Assembly: GCA_023974075.1 (NCBI GenBank)
Contig: CM043793.1
Coordinates: 3,972,896-4,036,895 of the forward strand
DNA from: Chaenocephalus aceratus
Taxonomy: Eukaryota > Chordata > Actinopteri > Perciformes > Channichthyidae
Direction of reading: 5' to 3'
DNA length: 64,000 nt
Shown: in pieces, positions 10,409-22,092 of the stretch
How the letters are laid out: each line of letters begins with the position of its first letter
How positions within the stretch are numbered: position 1 is the first letter of the stretch
Made by a program: the position numbers and the translations under genes
The notes under the pieces: model-generated
The model's database searches: none
Told to the model about the DNA's origin: nothing
What the model saw: only the letters and a program-made list of their open reading frames with translations

Positions 10409-11175
10409 CTAATGTTGTCTTGTGTTCACCTCTGCATGTGTGTTCAGTGCCGTGTGTCTGGCAAATAAAGTCAAGACCCCCTCAAAAGTTACGGTTTATT
10501 TTAAGGATGAGCACCAAGCAACATCTCCAGGTGCTCCTTTGAGAACCAGGGCAAAAAAGTTATGTGCACCCCTGGATATAAATAATGTAGGCTTTCAGAT
10601 TGCTGTAGTTCACTAAACAGAGACATTAATGACATGTTTGGTGTTGAAAATGTCAGAAAAAGTGAAAGAATGGGAGATAAATATCCCCAAATCTCAAAAT
10701 GTTATTATATATTGTGTGTGTTTGTGGTCCTCTTTCAGTTGAGACACTGTAGGTGAAGGATGCTTCCGGAAAAGACCAAACACTGGATGTCTTTCATTTG
10801 CCAACATGTGTTTTCGAGACACTGATATTAACGGGGAAATCCTGCAGGACTCAAATGCCTCGTCTCTGTTCCCTCACTCATTTGGGAGTGATTACCCATC
10901 AGCCCCGGGGGTGCAGAGGAAAGGCAGCGTTACCCCCGGTCTGCACGTTGTTTCTCTTTCAGAAACACAGAGGACTGTTTGTATGATGCGATCACAGACA
11001 CGCTGCAAACGGTGTCCGCCAAAAGTCGAGTCCAGTGTCTATATAGTGTCATTTGCTATAGTTTGGGAAGATTGAAAATCGGTAGGGAAAGCCAGCTACG
11101 TCGGTAGGCGGTAGAAACATGTCAAAAGCGGTAGACTACCGCTCAAATCGGTAGGGTTGGCAGGTATGAGCCATG

Positions 11176-11874
11176 TGACCGGCATGAAGCTTGTTTATAG
11201 CCTATTGTTAGCTTTTAACATCTGCCGATTGCATTTGTGCTTCAAAAATCATAAAGAGTTTTTAAAATGTAGAGATTATCCTGCTGAAAAAACGTGTGTT
11301 TGCCACAGATCTTATATTCTGCAATATTCTAAAAGCTGATGGAAAAGTCCCATGACTTTTTGTCGAGGGAGACCTTCTGATGCTCACTCCCTGGTTCCTA
11401 CAAACATACATCATCACTGCACCACTCTGACACGGTGCAGCAGCAGTCAGCCCACTGAAGGTTTAGCTGAAGTACCCCCTACGCTGGGGTGGGTATCCAA
11501 CCCTGTCTGAAGGCTCTCAAGTGAGAGACATCTTCTTTTATTAGTCCAACACAGACGATAGGACTTCCTGTGTGCCAGCAGACATTTATCTACACAGGCC
11601 TATCATACAGGGGGAGCAGCAAAAACCGGATAATGAGCTGGCTCTATCATTTTTGTTTTTACCAGTATCCACAGAGTGTATTCAATCACGTACAAAGGTC
11701 TTCAGCCAGAAGGAAACTTGTGAAGCCACAGATGGGGTGTGTGTGTGGTGGAGGCAGTTATCTTTGGGCTCCACCATCAGTGTGTATGAACGGTGTCCCA
11801 CATGTTTCAAATATGCTTGATTATATATCTCAGTTCACTCTTCAGCTCCAAACATGAGCTTCCAAGTGCTTGCC
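11176..11874. other. Intergenic gap, nothing recognised
   Basis: About 700 bp between two mobile elements. Short open frames exist, but none shows a recognisable domain, splice context or conserved motif. Confidence 0.4.
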
Positions 11875-11882
11875 GTCAGAAG

Positions 11883-13180
11883 TAGGGCTGCACGGTATTG
11901 AAAAAAACTGACATCGCGATTTCCCCCCCCCCCCCTGCGGTATATATTGCGTTTTTTTTAACCTATTAAACCCCAAAGTCCCGGCGGGTACTTTACTTTT
12001 TTTTTCACGACAGTGTCTCGGGAGATCGTAATATTTAAGAACCTATAATGTGTTATACCAGATTAACGGAAATAATCTTAGCTAATTGACGATACAAACC
12101 ATTTTTACCAAAACAAAACACAAGTCTCGTAAGAAGCATCTAAATGACCCCTGAGCGAAAAATGCAAACGCAATTTGGCACAGAACTCAAGATAAAAGTT
12201 CCCTTATTACTTATCGTAGCTGCATTTACAAGATATCCGATTAAAGCTGAGGTTCCACAGATTATTTAGGTATATAGTATCATCACTGAGTGATCTGAAC
12301 TCGGACAGGGGAAGCAAACACAGACATCACAACACGTACCTTTACGTAGCTTCTAGGGGAGATGTCTCACCGTAGCTGTCAATCTGATCAAAAGACGTGT
12401 TCAATGGCATTAAAACGAGAAAGAAAAAACGCGGCTGAATCGGTTAATCCATAGGTTTTTAACGTCTCTGTATAAAAAAATGATTTAATTTATAATCCAT
12501 AATTCCATTTTTATGTAAATATCGCAGAGCAAAAGTTAGCTGCTAATGTTAGCCACCAGAGTGGCTGCTGCTTCCGGTCTTGGCTATGCGGCAGTCCAGC
12601 GCAGTCTAACCCATGAGTCTAACACACACACATTACCAAATAAGGAGTGAGAGTGACGCGTAGCCAAAACCGGAAGCTGCATACACTCTGGTGGCTACCA
12701 TTAGCTGCTAACTGTTATGCTCCGATTTTTACATAAAAATGGAATTATGGATTATAAACAATTGCTTCAAAGCCACAGATACATTATCAACCTATGGATC
12801 AACCGATTCAGCCGCGTTTTTTCTTTCTCGTTGTAATGCCATTGAACACGTCTTTTGATCAGATTGACAGCTACGGTGAGACGATCTCCCGTAAAAGCTC
12901 CGTAAAAGGTACGTGTTGTGATGTCTGTGTTTGCTTCCCCTGTTGCGAGATCGTATCGCTTAGATACTATACTTAAATAATCTGTGGAGTCTCAGCTTTA
13001 ATCGGATATATTGTATGTGCAGTTTCGATAAGTAATAAGGGTATCTTTATTTAGAATTCTGTGCTAAAGTGCGTTAGCATTTTTAAAAAAAATGAATAAA
13101 ACCGCACGTCCCTGCGGTGTGAATACCGCGCATGCGCATACCGCGGTTATCGCCATGATACGGTATATCGTTCAGCCCTA
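11883..13180. mobile_element. Fold-back hAT-like element with long inverted arms
   Basis: The ends are TAGGGCTG (11883) and CAGCCCTA (to 13180). They are flanked by a perfect 8-bp TSD GTCAGAAG (11875-11882 and 13181-13188). The two halves are imperfect reverse complements over most of their length. For example, ttgatcagattgacagctac near 12,857-12,876 pairs with the matching stretch near 12,375-12,394. The centre lies near 12,600-12,640. There is no coding capacity. The TSD length fits the hAT superfamily. Confidence 0.85.
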
Positions 13181-13539
13181 GTCAGAAGTGCTAATGAGTG
13201 ACGTCCCTCACAATGCACCGGCACTGAACTCATGGAGTGTACTGTAGTGTGTCATGGCAGAGGGTAATACTGCAAATGAGACAGAGAGAATGGGAAGAAT
13301 GATTGGACTGTGTCCATGGCCGTATCTACCATTGAGGTCACCGAGGTCCGGACCTCGGTAATATTTGTCGAGCTGTGTATACAAAACTTGTGAAATAATT
13401 GCACTAAACGGGGTTCTTTGTAGTACTTCCATTTACTGACGATGGGGGCGCTGCATAACTACGTATAGTCTAGTGGGTAGAAGGGGGTATCATGCACCCC
13501 CCTGAAATATACTTTTAATTAGATTTTCTAGATTGAAAA

Positions 13540-14160
13540 AATTGTGTAGAAAACGATTAGCTATGTTAAAAAGTTGAAAAATTGTCCCACGTATATTTTT
13601 TTCCCAAATTAGTGTTTATTTACCCTAAAAATCGAGTTTCACTCTTTTTACACCTTTCACTATATCTCAGCCATTATTGCAGATAACTGAACAAATAAGG
13701 TATCCAGATCCATGTTTTGAGGGTCAAGGAACACAATAAAACTATTCTTAAAGTGATTACATGTGTCTGTGGCATGCTATTATGCTAATTAGTGCCACCA
13801 TTACAATAAAATAGCATTTTAGTCTTGTACCAAGAACGATGTATTTTGCACCGACAGAGAAATATTCTTATAATCAGTGTTTCCTAAGTGTAAAAAGTAT
13901 GTAGAAAATGATGAGCTATGTTAAAATGTTGTCTGGATGTCCCACATGTATTTTTTATGCAAATTAGTGTCACAATTGCCAACAACGGAATGTTCACACT
14001 TTTCACTCTATCTCAGCCAATATTGCAGATAAATGAACAAATAATGTGTCTAGACCCATGTTATGATGGTCAAAGATCACAATAAAACTATTCCCAAAGT
14101 GATCAGATGTATCTGTGGCATGCTATGCAAATTTAGAGACGCCAATATTGCAGTACAGTA
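13540..14160. repeat. Diverged direct duplication inside element 1
   Basis: Two copies (about 13,545-13,830 and 13,897-14,155) share blocks such as atctcagcca(t/a)tattgcag, cacaataaaactattc and tctgtggcatgctat. It is a decayed tandem duplication within non-coding sequence next to the minus-strand gene. Confidence 0.7.
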
Positions 14161-14329
14161 AGTGAACACATAGGGTGTCCAGACAGATGCTGTGTATTTA
14201 ACCAATATGTATTTGTTTTGTACTAGCCTACAGCAAGGGTCAAACATTATAATATAAGTATTGATGTGACTACTCTTTCCCATTCCAGATAAGCAGTCAA
14301 GGTTTGGCTCTCCACTATCTGATTAATAC

Positions 14330-15599
14330 TCAATTTGAATCATCGTTTTCAATGCTATCATCAGAGTCAAATTCCTCTTCCTCTTCGTCTTCCTGTTCAC
14401 GCTCTGTCGTGTCCAGGAGATCAACCAGGGAGGTTGGCAGGACAGGACCACAGGACCACACCGGTCTCAACACTCCATCAGTCCTCATCCATCCCTGCTC
14501 CTCATCATAGGGGTTTGGTTTTTCTAAAATTGATTCATCAGATCGCTTGTACAGGGCGACGCGATGGTTCACACGTTGGACGTGCGGCTTCAGAGCATCA
14601 TAGCATGGAGGAAGGCGAGCCAGGTCAACCTTAGACTTGGCAGTGAGTTTATCGTCCTGCCCCACCATTTTGCGCAGCAACTTGGCACGGACTACGTCCA
14701 CTGAAGACTCACGACTCTCTCCAACTGCTTCATCACCTCAGGCTTGACATTCCAGTTGTCACCGAGTTGACTGAACGCCCTGTGAAACTTCGGGTTCTTC
14801 TCCAGCTTTTTCAAGGGCCCCACCTTCCCCTTCCCTTTGAAGGCACTGGCTGCAGTCTTCTCCGCTGAACACATGGAATCCAAGAAGTGTGGCACAGTAG
14901 TCTTCTCCCAGGGATTCTGCGAGCTCAGAGAGGTTGAGAAGTTGTCTATGTTTCCCTGACCCCGTATCCAGGTATATAGTCAGCCTGATGGCATGAGCGT
15001 GGTAAAGAAGAATCACAAAGATATCTGTGTCAGGTGTTCTGACTACAGCATTCTTGTACCCAAGGGCAGCAGCATGATGAAGGTAGATGATGAAGGTAGA
15101 GTACCACCCTTGTATCAGTCTCTTCCTGGTTGCTGTAGATAGCGGGGAGCTCACGTACCTCAACCTGATACACAATGGGACATTGCACTTTGATCAACAA
15201 TGACAGAGACTAGACACAAATCACAGATAATCACTTAGAGTATAAGTTAAATCAATCATCAATCACTTTTAATATGGGCTTTCAATTTACCTTGCCATTT
15301 GAGGAGAGAAGTTGATGGGCTCTCCCTTCCATGACCAGCCCTGTCATTTCAGTTCTTTCCAGCCTTGAAGCTGCCTGTTGATCACTCCATACTCGCAGCA
15401 GGAGCTGGCAGAGTTGCTTTTTGTTGTCATCATTTGTGAGAAACATCTTGAAGTCATATGGCTTCCTGTTTGCTGGTCCAGCCAAAATGATCTTCTCTGA
15501 ACTGCCACGTCTCAAGCTCTCATGTGCTTTGATAGATCCTGGATGGTAACTGTCAGTCGAGAACAAAAAGTGCTTTTTGGCCATCATCTGATCAAGCAA
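14330..15599 (-). pseudogene. Element-borne gene of unknown function with EADTR/PDTD-type motifs, broken
   Basis: Reading on the minus strand, a first exon (15599 down to about 15287) ends at a good donor, GCAAG|GTAAAT. A second exon starts at 15164 after tgtatcag. It contains EETDTRVVL, VVRTPDTDIFVILLYHA and LAESLGEDYCATLLG, then the basic block SAFKGKGKVGPLKKLEKNP. A later part reads VDVVRAKLLRKMVG, RLPPCYDALKPHVQRVNHR and GVLRPVWSCGPVLP, ending in an acidic Glu/Asp tail. I recall this domain order from uncharacterised multicopy proteins of fish and invertebrates. The spaced acidic residues could suit a PIN/FEN-like nuclease, but that is inference. A 14-bp duplication near 15,090, a one-base shift near 14,850 and a small deletion near 14,720 break the frame. 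Confidence 0.6.
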
Positions 15600-16535
15600 T
15601 TGTATTCATATCTCCCCACAGGTTGGAGGAAGGTTGGTGAGGACATGGAGCAGAGCCATGCCATCCTGGATGAACAGGGCATCCTTAGGGTATGGCAGAT
15701 CCTTTGGGGTGGTGTCCGCCAGAATGTAAAGAAAGGGTCCAATCATAACCACATGACGGACAAATGTATCTGGCCAACACCATTACACCATTATTATTAT
15801 TTTTTGCCACACACATTTAATAGGACAATACTCTGAGCATGCGCAGTGTAGTTTTTATAGTCACTGTTCACTTAAGACAGTGAGAGGGAGAGGCATGATC
15901 GGGTTTTGTCCCACATGGCTCTAAACAGCTCAATAGGCACACACTGTAGACACTAATTAGAAGAACACAGACTAAAACAGCACAGACAAATCAGATGATT
16001 AACCATGATCTTAAAATATATTTATATTTGTTATTTTTTTTTTTGCATTTTTTTTTTTAATCATTATTTGTAATACTTTCTGCTGACACTAGGTGGGGCT
16101 GTGCCCCTAATGACCAGTCGCCACTGTGTGTTCGGTGAAGCATTATATGCTTACAAATCCAATGTAGGATATAAACATGACTAAACTGCAATGATAGCAA
16201 AGCTGTGGCTTGGGTTTTTGGGGTAATAAAGTGATCATTGGGGGAAGATGAAAAATGTAAATTAAATATTGTAGAGAAAATGCTGCATCTCTTGCATTTA
16301 TTGACATAGAGGAGCCTTATTGTTTACCTTTTTAATATCATTTTTTGTAATTTTCAATTGCTTGGTTTTCGTGAAATTAGCCTGTTTTCCTATTAAAGTG
16401 TAACAGATTGATGCATCTCCACAGATCATCTTAAAGGCTTCGGAATCCCCCCCATTGTAGTTAAAAAAAACTGTCAAAACTAGGGCCCCCAAACAGCATC
16501 TTGCATAGGGGCCCCAAAAAGCTAGAAACGGCCCT

Positions 16536-17034
16536 GCTTGCCATTCTCGTTCTCATTCTCCTGTGTTCTCGTTAGAAGAACTCAAGCACAGTCAGGAATG
16601 TGATCCCATCATTTCAAAACTCCTACCATTTGTCCTTCGCAACCGCCGTCCTTCCAGACGTGAACGATCAGGACTAGATCCCAAAGTTATGGTTCTCATC
16701 AAACAATGGGAGAGACTGAAGGTTCAGAATGGTGTCCTCTATCGTGTCACCAAGGATCATTTCAGTAAACAAAAGAGGCATCAGTATTTTCTGCCTGACA
16801 GTCTTAAAGAAAAAGCATTTCATGGCATTCATGATGTTGCTGGGCATCAGGGACAGGCTAGGATTCTCAGGATGCAGCAGTTTACATTTCATTAGGATTA
16901 CACTGTATTAAGCTTTAATACTGTACCATAAATGCCATAACAGATCACATTCCATGCACTACTCATGTGGTTAAGACTTTTTGTTTTATTTGGTGTTTTA
17001 AGGTGAAAACATGAAAAAACTCAGCAGACACAGT
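16536..17034. other. Spacer between two related elements, inverted relative to the flanks
   Basis: This spacer begins CTTGCCAT, the reverse complement of the 8-mer right of element 2. It ends GACACAGT, the reverse complement of the 8-mer left of element 1. Flipping the spacer restores perfect 8-bp TSDs around both elements (ACTGTGTC and ATGGCAAG). It contains a gypsy integrase fragment. Confidence 0.8.
16563..16892 (+). pseudogene. Ty3/gypsy pol fragment (integrase zinc-binding region)
   Basis: One frame of 110 codons reads ELKHSQECDPIISKLLPFVL, VLYRVTKDHFSKQKRHQYFL and LPDSLKEKAFHGIHDVAGHQ. The HGIHDVAGHQGQARI block is the H-x3-H half of the HHCC zinc-binding domain at the start of gypsy integrases. 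The matching Cys pair and the catalytic core are missing; the frame ends shortly after. Confidence 0.75.
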
Positions 17035-19854
17035 CAGGGCCGTATCTAGGATTTCTGAAATACCGAGGTCCAAACATGTTAGGGGGGTTCGGAGGATACC
17101 CCCCGAGATTTTTGGGATTTTCATGATCTAGTTAGGTGCTTTTGAAGTCCTGTGGGGGGTCACAAATTGGATAATATATTGATTTCAAACCATGTCAGTG
17201 GGCTGACAATGTCAGCATACATTATTTTTGAAAGTGTAATGCATAAGAATCAGTTGATTGTTACTATTAATGATCTGGACATGCAGAAGAGGCTAAAATG
17301 ATCACAAAACATTGTCAACATTCATTTTCCATGTCTCTCTCCTTTCCATAACCTGCCCTCTCTTCCATCTTCTTTAGTCTCTCTGTCCTCTATGCTTTCT
17401 CTGTGTTCTATCTCTCCCTCGTTGTTCACTTTTTGCTCCTCCTCACTTGTCGCTCCTGCCAGTGAATTAAAAGCAATTCAGCAATTTAGTTCATTTCACT
17501 TGTTTGTTTGCATTATTTTTTTATTTAAATCTGTTTTGTTTGATTCTCAAAAGAGAACAAAGATGTAAGCAAATGGTGTTTTATACAATTGTATGTTATT
17601 ATGACATTATAACTGCAATAGATATATGTTGTTTTAAAATTATGCCTATTGTAAATGAAGACTATTGTTATAGATATATAGATAGATAAATAGATGGCCT
17701 ACATTCTTTTGTGTGACTGTACCTGCAGTTCCTCCCTGACTTCCATCACTTTCTCTCTCTCTCTCTCTTTCTCTCTGCCTGTCCTGTCTCTTCCTTACCA
17801 AAGCTGAGCTTCGACTGACGTAGTCTTTTCATTATATCTGAGTCAGTGTAAAAAGAAAATAATACAATGTTATATCTTCAATGTTTTACTCAAATTGAAA
17901 TGAAAGAAAAGCATTACAACGTTGGTTAAAAGGTCATTCTTCTGACATTGGATGAATGTAATTCACGTTAGCTCTCTAGCTAGTTTATTCATGCAATGTA
18001 AACCAAAGTATAGCCTATAGCTGCAATATAAGTTAGTGTGCATGTTGTCGGACGTCCACTGACTAACGTAGAGCGTTCACACAGGATCTGCTGGTCCTAT
18101 GATGTTCTGTGAGGAGCAGAAACACAAGCAGCCCGCTGGACTCAGGTCTCTAGATACTTCATCACTACTTCGCTGCTCCGGTACAAGCATGGATGTATAA
18201 GGGTACAAGTCCGAGCTGCGGTGGTTTGTTGATAATTGTCGTCTTCTTCTGTTTTCTCATAAATCTATCGATTAGATTTATGATAGACTTATGAAACTAG
18301 AAGAAGATAAGGAGGACTTTTACAAAAAAGTAATAGAGATTTTTGTCCAGAAGGATAGGCAAATGGACTTCATCTTCAAGTCAAGGTAAGACCGCAATTT
18401 TATTGAAAATGGGATCTTACTAAGAGAGAACAATTCAATATTTAAATGATAAAATTACATTTTTTGGGTATCCTTTTGTTGAACTATCTGTTTAAAATTA
18501 ATCGAAGCATCAGATAAAAAAAGCTTTTGAAAATAATATTATATTTTGATTTAGGTCAAAATATAATATTTGTAAACCTGAAGAGTCAGTGCCAGTGCCT
18601 CACCAGCCATGAACCTCACTGCAGAAGCTTATTTAAAGACATCTAAGTTTTTTGTGCCCCACCACTTTTGTACATATAAAAACGCAACTGCGAACACAGG
18701 AGGGGGCTTGGCTGTCTACAAATAAAGACGGCTCATTTTAATTCTCCCCAAATATATTGAGGCTGAACCTGAACTTTGAATTCTCTGCTCCCATCATAAT
18801 CTTGGCGATCTTGTTAAAATTGTGAATGCAGAATTAAAAATACTATGTAACTGGTTTGCAGTTAATAAATTATCCCTTAATGTGGCCAAAACAATTACAT
18901 GTTATTCAATACAAAGTCTGAGAGTAGAAATGACTGCATTATACGGATTTGCAATACAGAGATAGAAAAAGTTGGTGCATGTACAGTACATTTTTAGGAC
19001 TGCTCGTTGACGAAAAACTCAATTGGAAGCACCATATAAATTATGTACAGACTAAACAGTCAAAAACAATAGGTATTTTGTATCATACTAAGAACATTCT
19101 TGAAGAAAAAATACTCTTTATAACAGTCTATTTCTCCCTTACCTTTACTACTGCTCCGAAATATGGGCATTACGAATAGTCTGTGGTGTTGGTAAATATG
19201 AACACACAACTCCCATATTTAAAAAAACTCAATCTATTAAAATGTGTTGAGATAGTACAGCTTAAAACAGTACTGATTATGCACAACATTTTCCATAAGA
19301 AAATGCCTAATAGCATTCAAAAGCAGTTCCAAACCACAGCGTGAACATATGAATGTAAAAAAAGTCACTTGAAAATAAGTGTTCCCAATGTTTATATGCA
19401 ATTATGCATATATTATTATTATTATTATTCATTTGCCAAGTACATGTGTACCTATGTATATATTTATATATAGTATTTTAATTTCCAAAAAAAGATAGTG
19501 CTGTTACTGCTATTGACATGTGCAGAAAATGACCCTATATCTAGTTTTCGTATATATATGCATTTGTTGTTTTCCTGCCCTAACTTTTATTTAATTTGTT
19601 CTCCTGTTTTCTTTATTTCTTTGTACTCCTTCATTTCTATACGTTTTTGATGCAATAATGCCGCTGTATTAGGATGATGCACGGGAGGGCTACTTTCCAC
19701 AAGCTATGCTTCAGCCCTCCCGCTTCTACTAATTTTGTTCATCTTTGTGTGTATGAATTAAACTTTTTTAGTTTTTCGGATGAATAAAAAAAAAGAAAAA
19801 AATACTTTCAGCTTGGGGGCCCCCTAGTGGCCGCGGGGGGTAGAAACGGCCCTG
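17035..19854. mobile_element. CAGGGCCGTWTCTA element 2, containing a LINE insertion
   Basis: The left end CAGGGCCGTATCTA and the inverted right end TAGAAACGGCCCTG match element 1 (13,315-16,535). Both elements lie in the same orientation, with ccgaggtcc just inside the left end and ggggcccc just inside the right end. The flanks are GACACAGT and ATGGCAAG. No transposase is recognised. About 1 kb at its right side is a LINE 3' end. Confidence 0.72.
18760..19800 (+). mobile_element. 5'-truncated LINE 3' end (RT C-terminus, UTR and A-rich tail)
   Basis: Across shifted frames the sequence reads CNWFAVNKLSLNVAKT, LLVDEKLNWKHHINYVQ, LPYLYYCSEIWALRI and CGVGKYEHTTPIF. These are C-terminal RT motifs of a fish non-LTR element. 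A 3' UTR follows, with the tail gatgaataaaaaaaaag near 19,780-19,800. Several indels and stops show that it is dead. Confidence 0.7.
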
Positions 19855-19898
19855 ATGGCAAGACTGCAAAGACTTCTGGGCAGACAGGGCTGCTGAGC

Positions 19899-21433
19899 CT
19901 AGGGTTGTGTTCCGATAATCCAAAAATCAGCTCCTAAATTCTAACCCTATCTCCTATTCCTTGACCTCTGAGTGAAACGTCACGGGGTTAAGGGATAGTG
20001 GATAGGAGAATTCAAAAGGACTTAGGAGAAGAGACTGCGGTACTTTAGAGAATCCGAATGCACTTTCACTATCCGACGTGTTTATGATGCGCCAGCGGAC
20101 GTCATGAATGTGCGTCTGCTGCTGTGGGGAAACTATGGAAACTACAGTTTTCTATACAGCGGACTACAACATGGATGTATAATAAGAAGGGGAGACTACT
20201 GTAAACTCATCTAGAGACTCTGCACCGTGCTCTGATGCTGCTGCTTTGCTTTATGAACGTGGACAACAGAGAAACATATTCTTCAGGACCAAAGTTGGAA
20301 TTGAAATAAAAAAGGAAAGTGAAACTTGTTAGGGATTAATTTTGTCTTTACTTAAGATATTTGACCTTTCGGCCTGTTGACATTTACGACGAAGCCTAAA
20401 TCTGTTATCTGTCTTAAGGAATGGGAAGTCTCAGCTATTGCTGACATTATCAGTTTTATGACCGGTCAACTCTCGGTCACAAGAGCCATAGAGTCAGATA
20501 AAGTGATTCAGTGCTTCCAGGCGTTCACGTATACCTTCCCCCAATATGCTGATTAGCTCTCGGTAAACTAGTTAAAGGGTCTACCAAGATACGAGGCGGA
20601 TCAGAATTGACATGACAACCAACCCGTGCAGTCAGAACCTTTGGCTGCTGTGACTTGTGATATGAATTCTCCGGCCAATGCTTGTAATAAACTACCAGTG
20701 TTTGACATCAGAACTCCTGCTCGTCCTGTGTCTCCTTCATGAGTCGGTGACTCCCACTTCATTGCTACACAGAAGTTTCCCTTACAAAACTTATGCTCAT
20801 CACCCTCTCTCTCCGGTCCACATTAATACAAATGATCCCAATACGTATGATTGTATGAACTATGAAAATATCTTAAAATCAATACAAATGTATTTATTAT
20901 AAACGTTAGTCCTTAACATCTATCACTGTGTATATCACCATTCAAACATCTTTTAAAAGTTGAACAAACTCCACACAGCTCAGTAAAGACTGTGAGATGT
21001 TGACTTTATTTGATCATTTCAGTCAAAACTAACGTTCATATTTCTCTTTTTGATTATAATACTGATGAACGTTCAGAACAAAGCACTTTAGCAACTTACC
21101 ACATACGTTTTAAAATGCTTAATAAGCACCGTAACTTTCATGATATAATTTCTCGGTCATAATCGGTTGTTTCCTTGAACGGCCAACTGTTGAGTGACGG
21201 CAAATGCTGCGGCTGCAATGCATTGTGGGGCAGCATTTTCTCCTCTCCTTTCGTCAAGGGAGGTCCAGTGGTTCCTAAGCTAAAGGAGGTTATAAAGGAA
21301 GTTTGAAACCTCCTTTCCTTTCATTTGGAGAATTGGAACGGCACTTAACATGGCTGCCACTGACGTACTTCCGAGTCATTTCACTTGGTTAGGAAGGTTC
21401 CTAAGCTAAATGGACTATTGGAACGCAACCTAG
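19899..21433. mobile_element. Terminal-inverted-repeat element (CTAGGTTGCGTTCC ends)
   Basis: Left end ctagggttgtgttccgata and right end tattggaacgcaacctag are imperfect inverted repeats. No convincing TSD is seen. The interior is non-coding apart from a possible solo LTR. Confidence 0.55.
20327..20769 (+). repeat. Possible solo LTR
   Basis: A 443-bp block starts TGTTAGGGATTAATTTTG and ends TTGCTACA. It has TG...CA ends, an AATAAA-like signal (taataaactacc) and a CT-rich segment after it, as in retroviral-type LTRs. No TSD could be matched, so the boundaries are uncertain. Confidence 0.35.
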
Positions 21434-22020
21434 ATATGGATCTGTTGGTCCTGGCACCAGGGGAGGGACAACTGATTTAGTATGAATAGCTGCTAAAAAT
21501 GTACCTGCATTTATTAAATGTCAGCTAAAAGAGCAGTGAAATTAAAAACCTCTGCATTTTCTATGAAGATATTAACAGTACTTAATGTCAACAAAACATA
21601 GAAATTATTACTTACAATGGACTAAGCTTAGCGAACAGACTAATTTCCACCACTCATGGACCACACCCACCTTTTCTTTTGAAAAACTGGGTGACATACT
21701 GTCGCCCATTAGTCCCTCTCTCTTGTCTTTCTCTCCTTTTTTTTCTTTTTTGAAACCCTGACTTTGTGAGTCATTGAGACATCGTTCACACGTAAGTACT
21801 AGCATCCCTGCTCCTCACATGCTCTCACTCTCTGCTAGAAAGTGCTAGAGGGCCGGTGTAGGTACCATATCTGCTCGGCGTACCATATCTGCTCGGGGTC
21901 ATATCCGTCGCTTACCAATGATGTCACGCCCAATGACGTCACGCGTTGTGATTGGCTGTACGGTAATTTACCCCCCAGGGGTGCTCAGGGGCGCAGTCTA
22001 GCGGGGTTGTCTGATCATTA

Positions 22021-22092
22021 TATTACATTAAATTACATTGCATTTAGCTGACGCTTTTATCCAAAGCGACTTACAATAAGTGTATTCGACCA
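22021..22092 (-). repeat. L2/SINE-type 3' tail
   Basis: On the minus strand this reads as the tail ttgtaagtcgctttggataa, aagcgtcagctaaatgc, followed by an (atgta)-like repeat. I recognise it as the conserved 3' end of fish L2-clade LINEs and the V-SINEs that use them. Confidence 0.65.

Larger units (their letters stand above)
6504..10574. mobile_element. hAT element with CAGGGSTGCACATAACT termini, carrying a copia insertion
   Basis: The left end CAGGGCTGCACATAACT (6504) and the inverted right end (agttatgtgcacccctg to 10574) differ at one base in 17. A perfect 8-bp TSD, GATATAAA, lies at 6496-6503 and 10575-10582. The empty site is confirmed by the uninterrupted copy at 52,086-53,217. Only about 100 bp on the left and 166 bp on the right belong to this element; the rest is copia. 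A perfect 26-bp palindrome (6530-6555) sits just inside the left end. Confidence 0.8.
6002..11168. mobile_element. CATAC-family element (hAT-like MITE), copy 1, split by a hAT insertion
   Basis: The ends are inverted: CATACATGCCAACC at 6002 and GGTTGGCAGGTATG ending at 11168. A 7-bp direct repeat AGCCATG flanks both ends (5995-6001 and 11169-11175). Removing 6504-10574 and one TSD leaves about 1.1 kb, which matches the reverse complement of 52,086-53,217 almost throughout. A shorter relative at 27,191-27,619 has the same ends and a perfect 8-bp TSD, so the family is probably hAT. No transposase is visible, so it is non-autonomous. Confidence 0.75.
13315..16535. mobile_element. CAGGGCCGTWTCTA element 1 (8-bp TSD class)
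   Basis: The left end is CATGGCCGTATCTA (13315). The right end is the inverted TAGAAACGGCCCTG (to 16535). The flanks are ACTGTGTC on the left and CTTGCCAT on the right. These do not match each other, but each is the reverse complement of a flank of the sister element at 17,035. The element holds a diverged internal duplication (13,540-14,160) and a broken minus-strand gene (14,330-15,599). The coding part does not look like a hAT transposase, so I leave the superfamily open. Confidence 0.75.
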
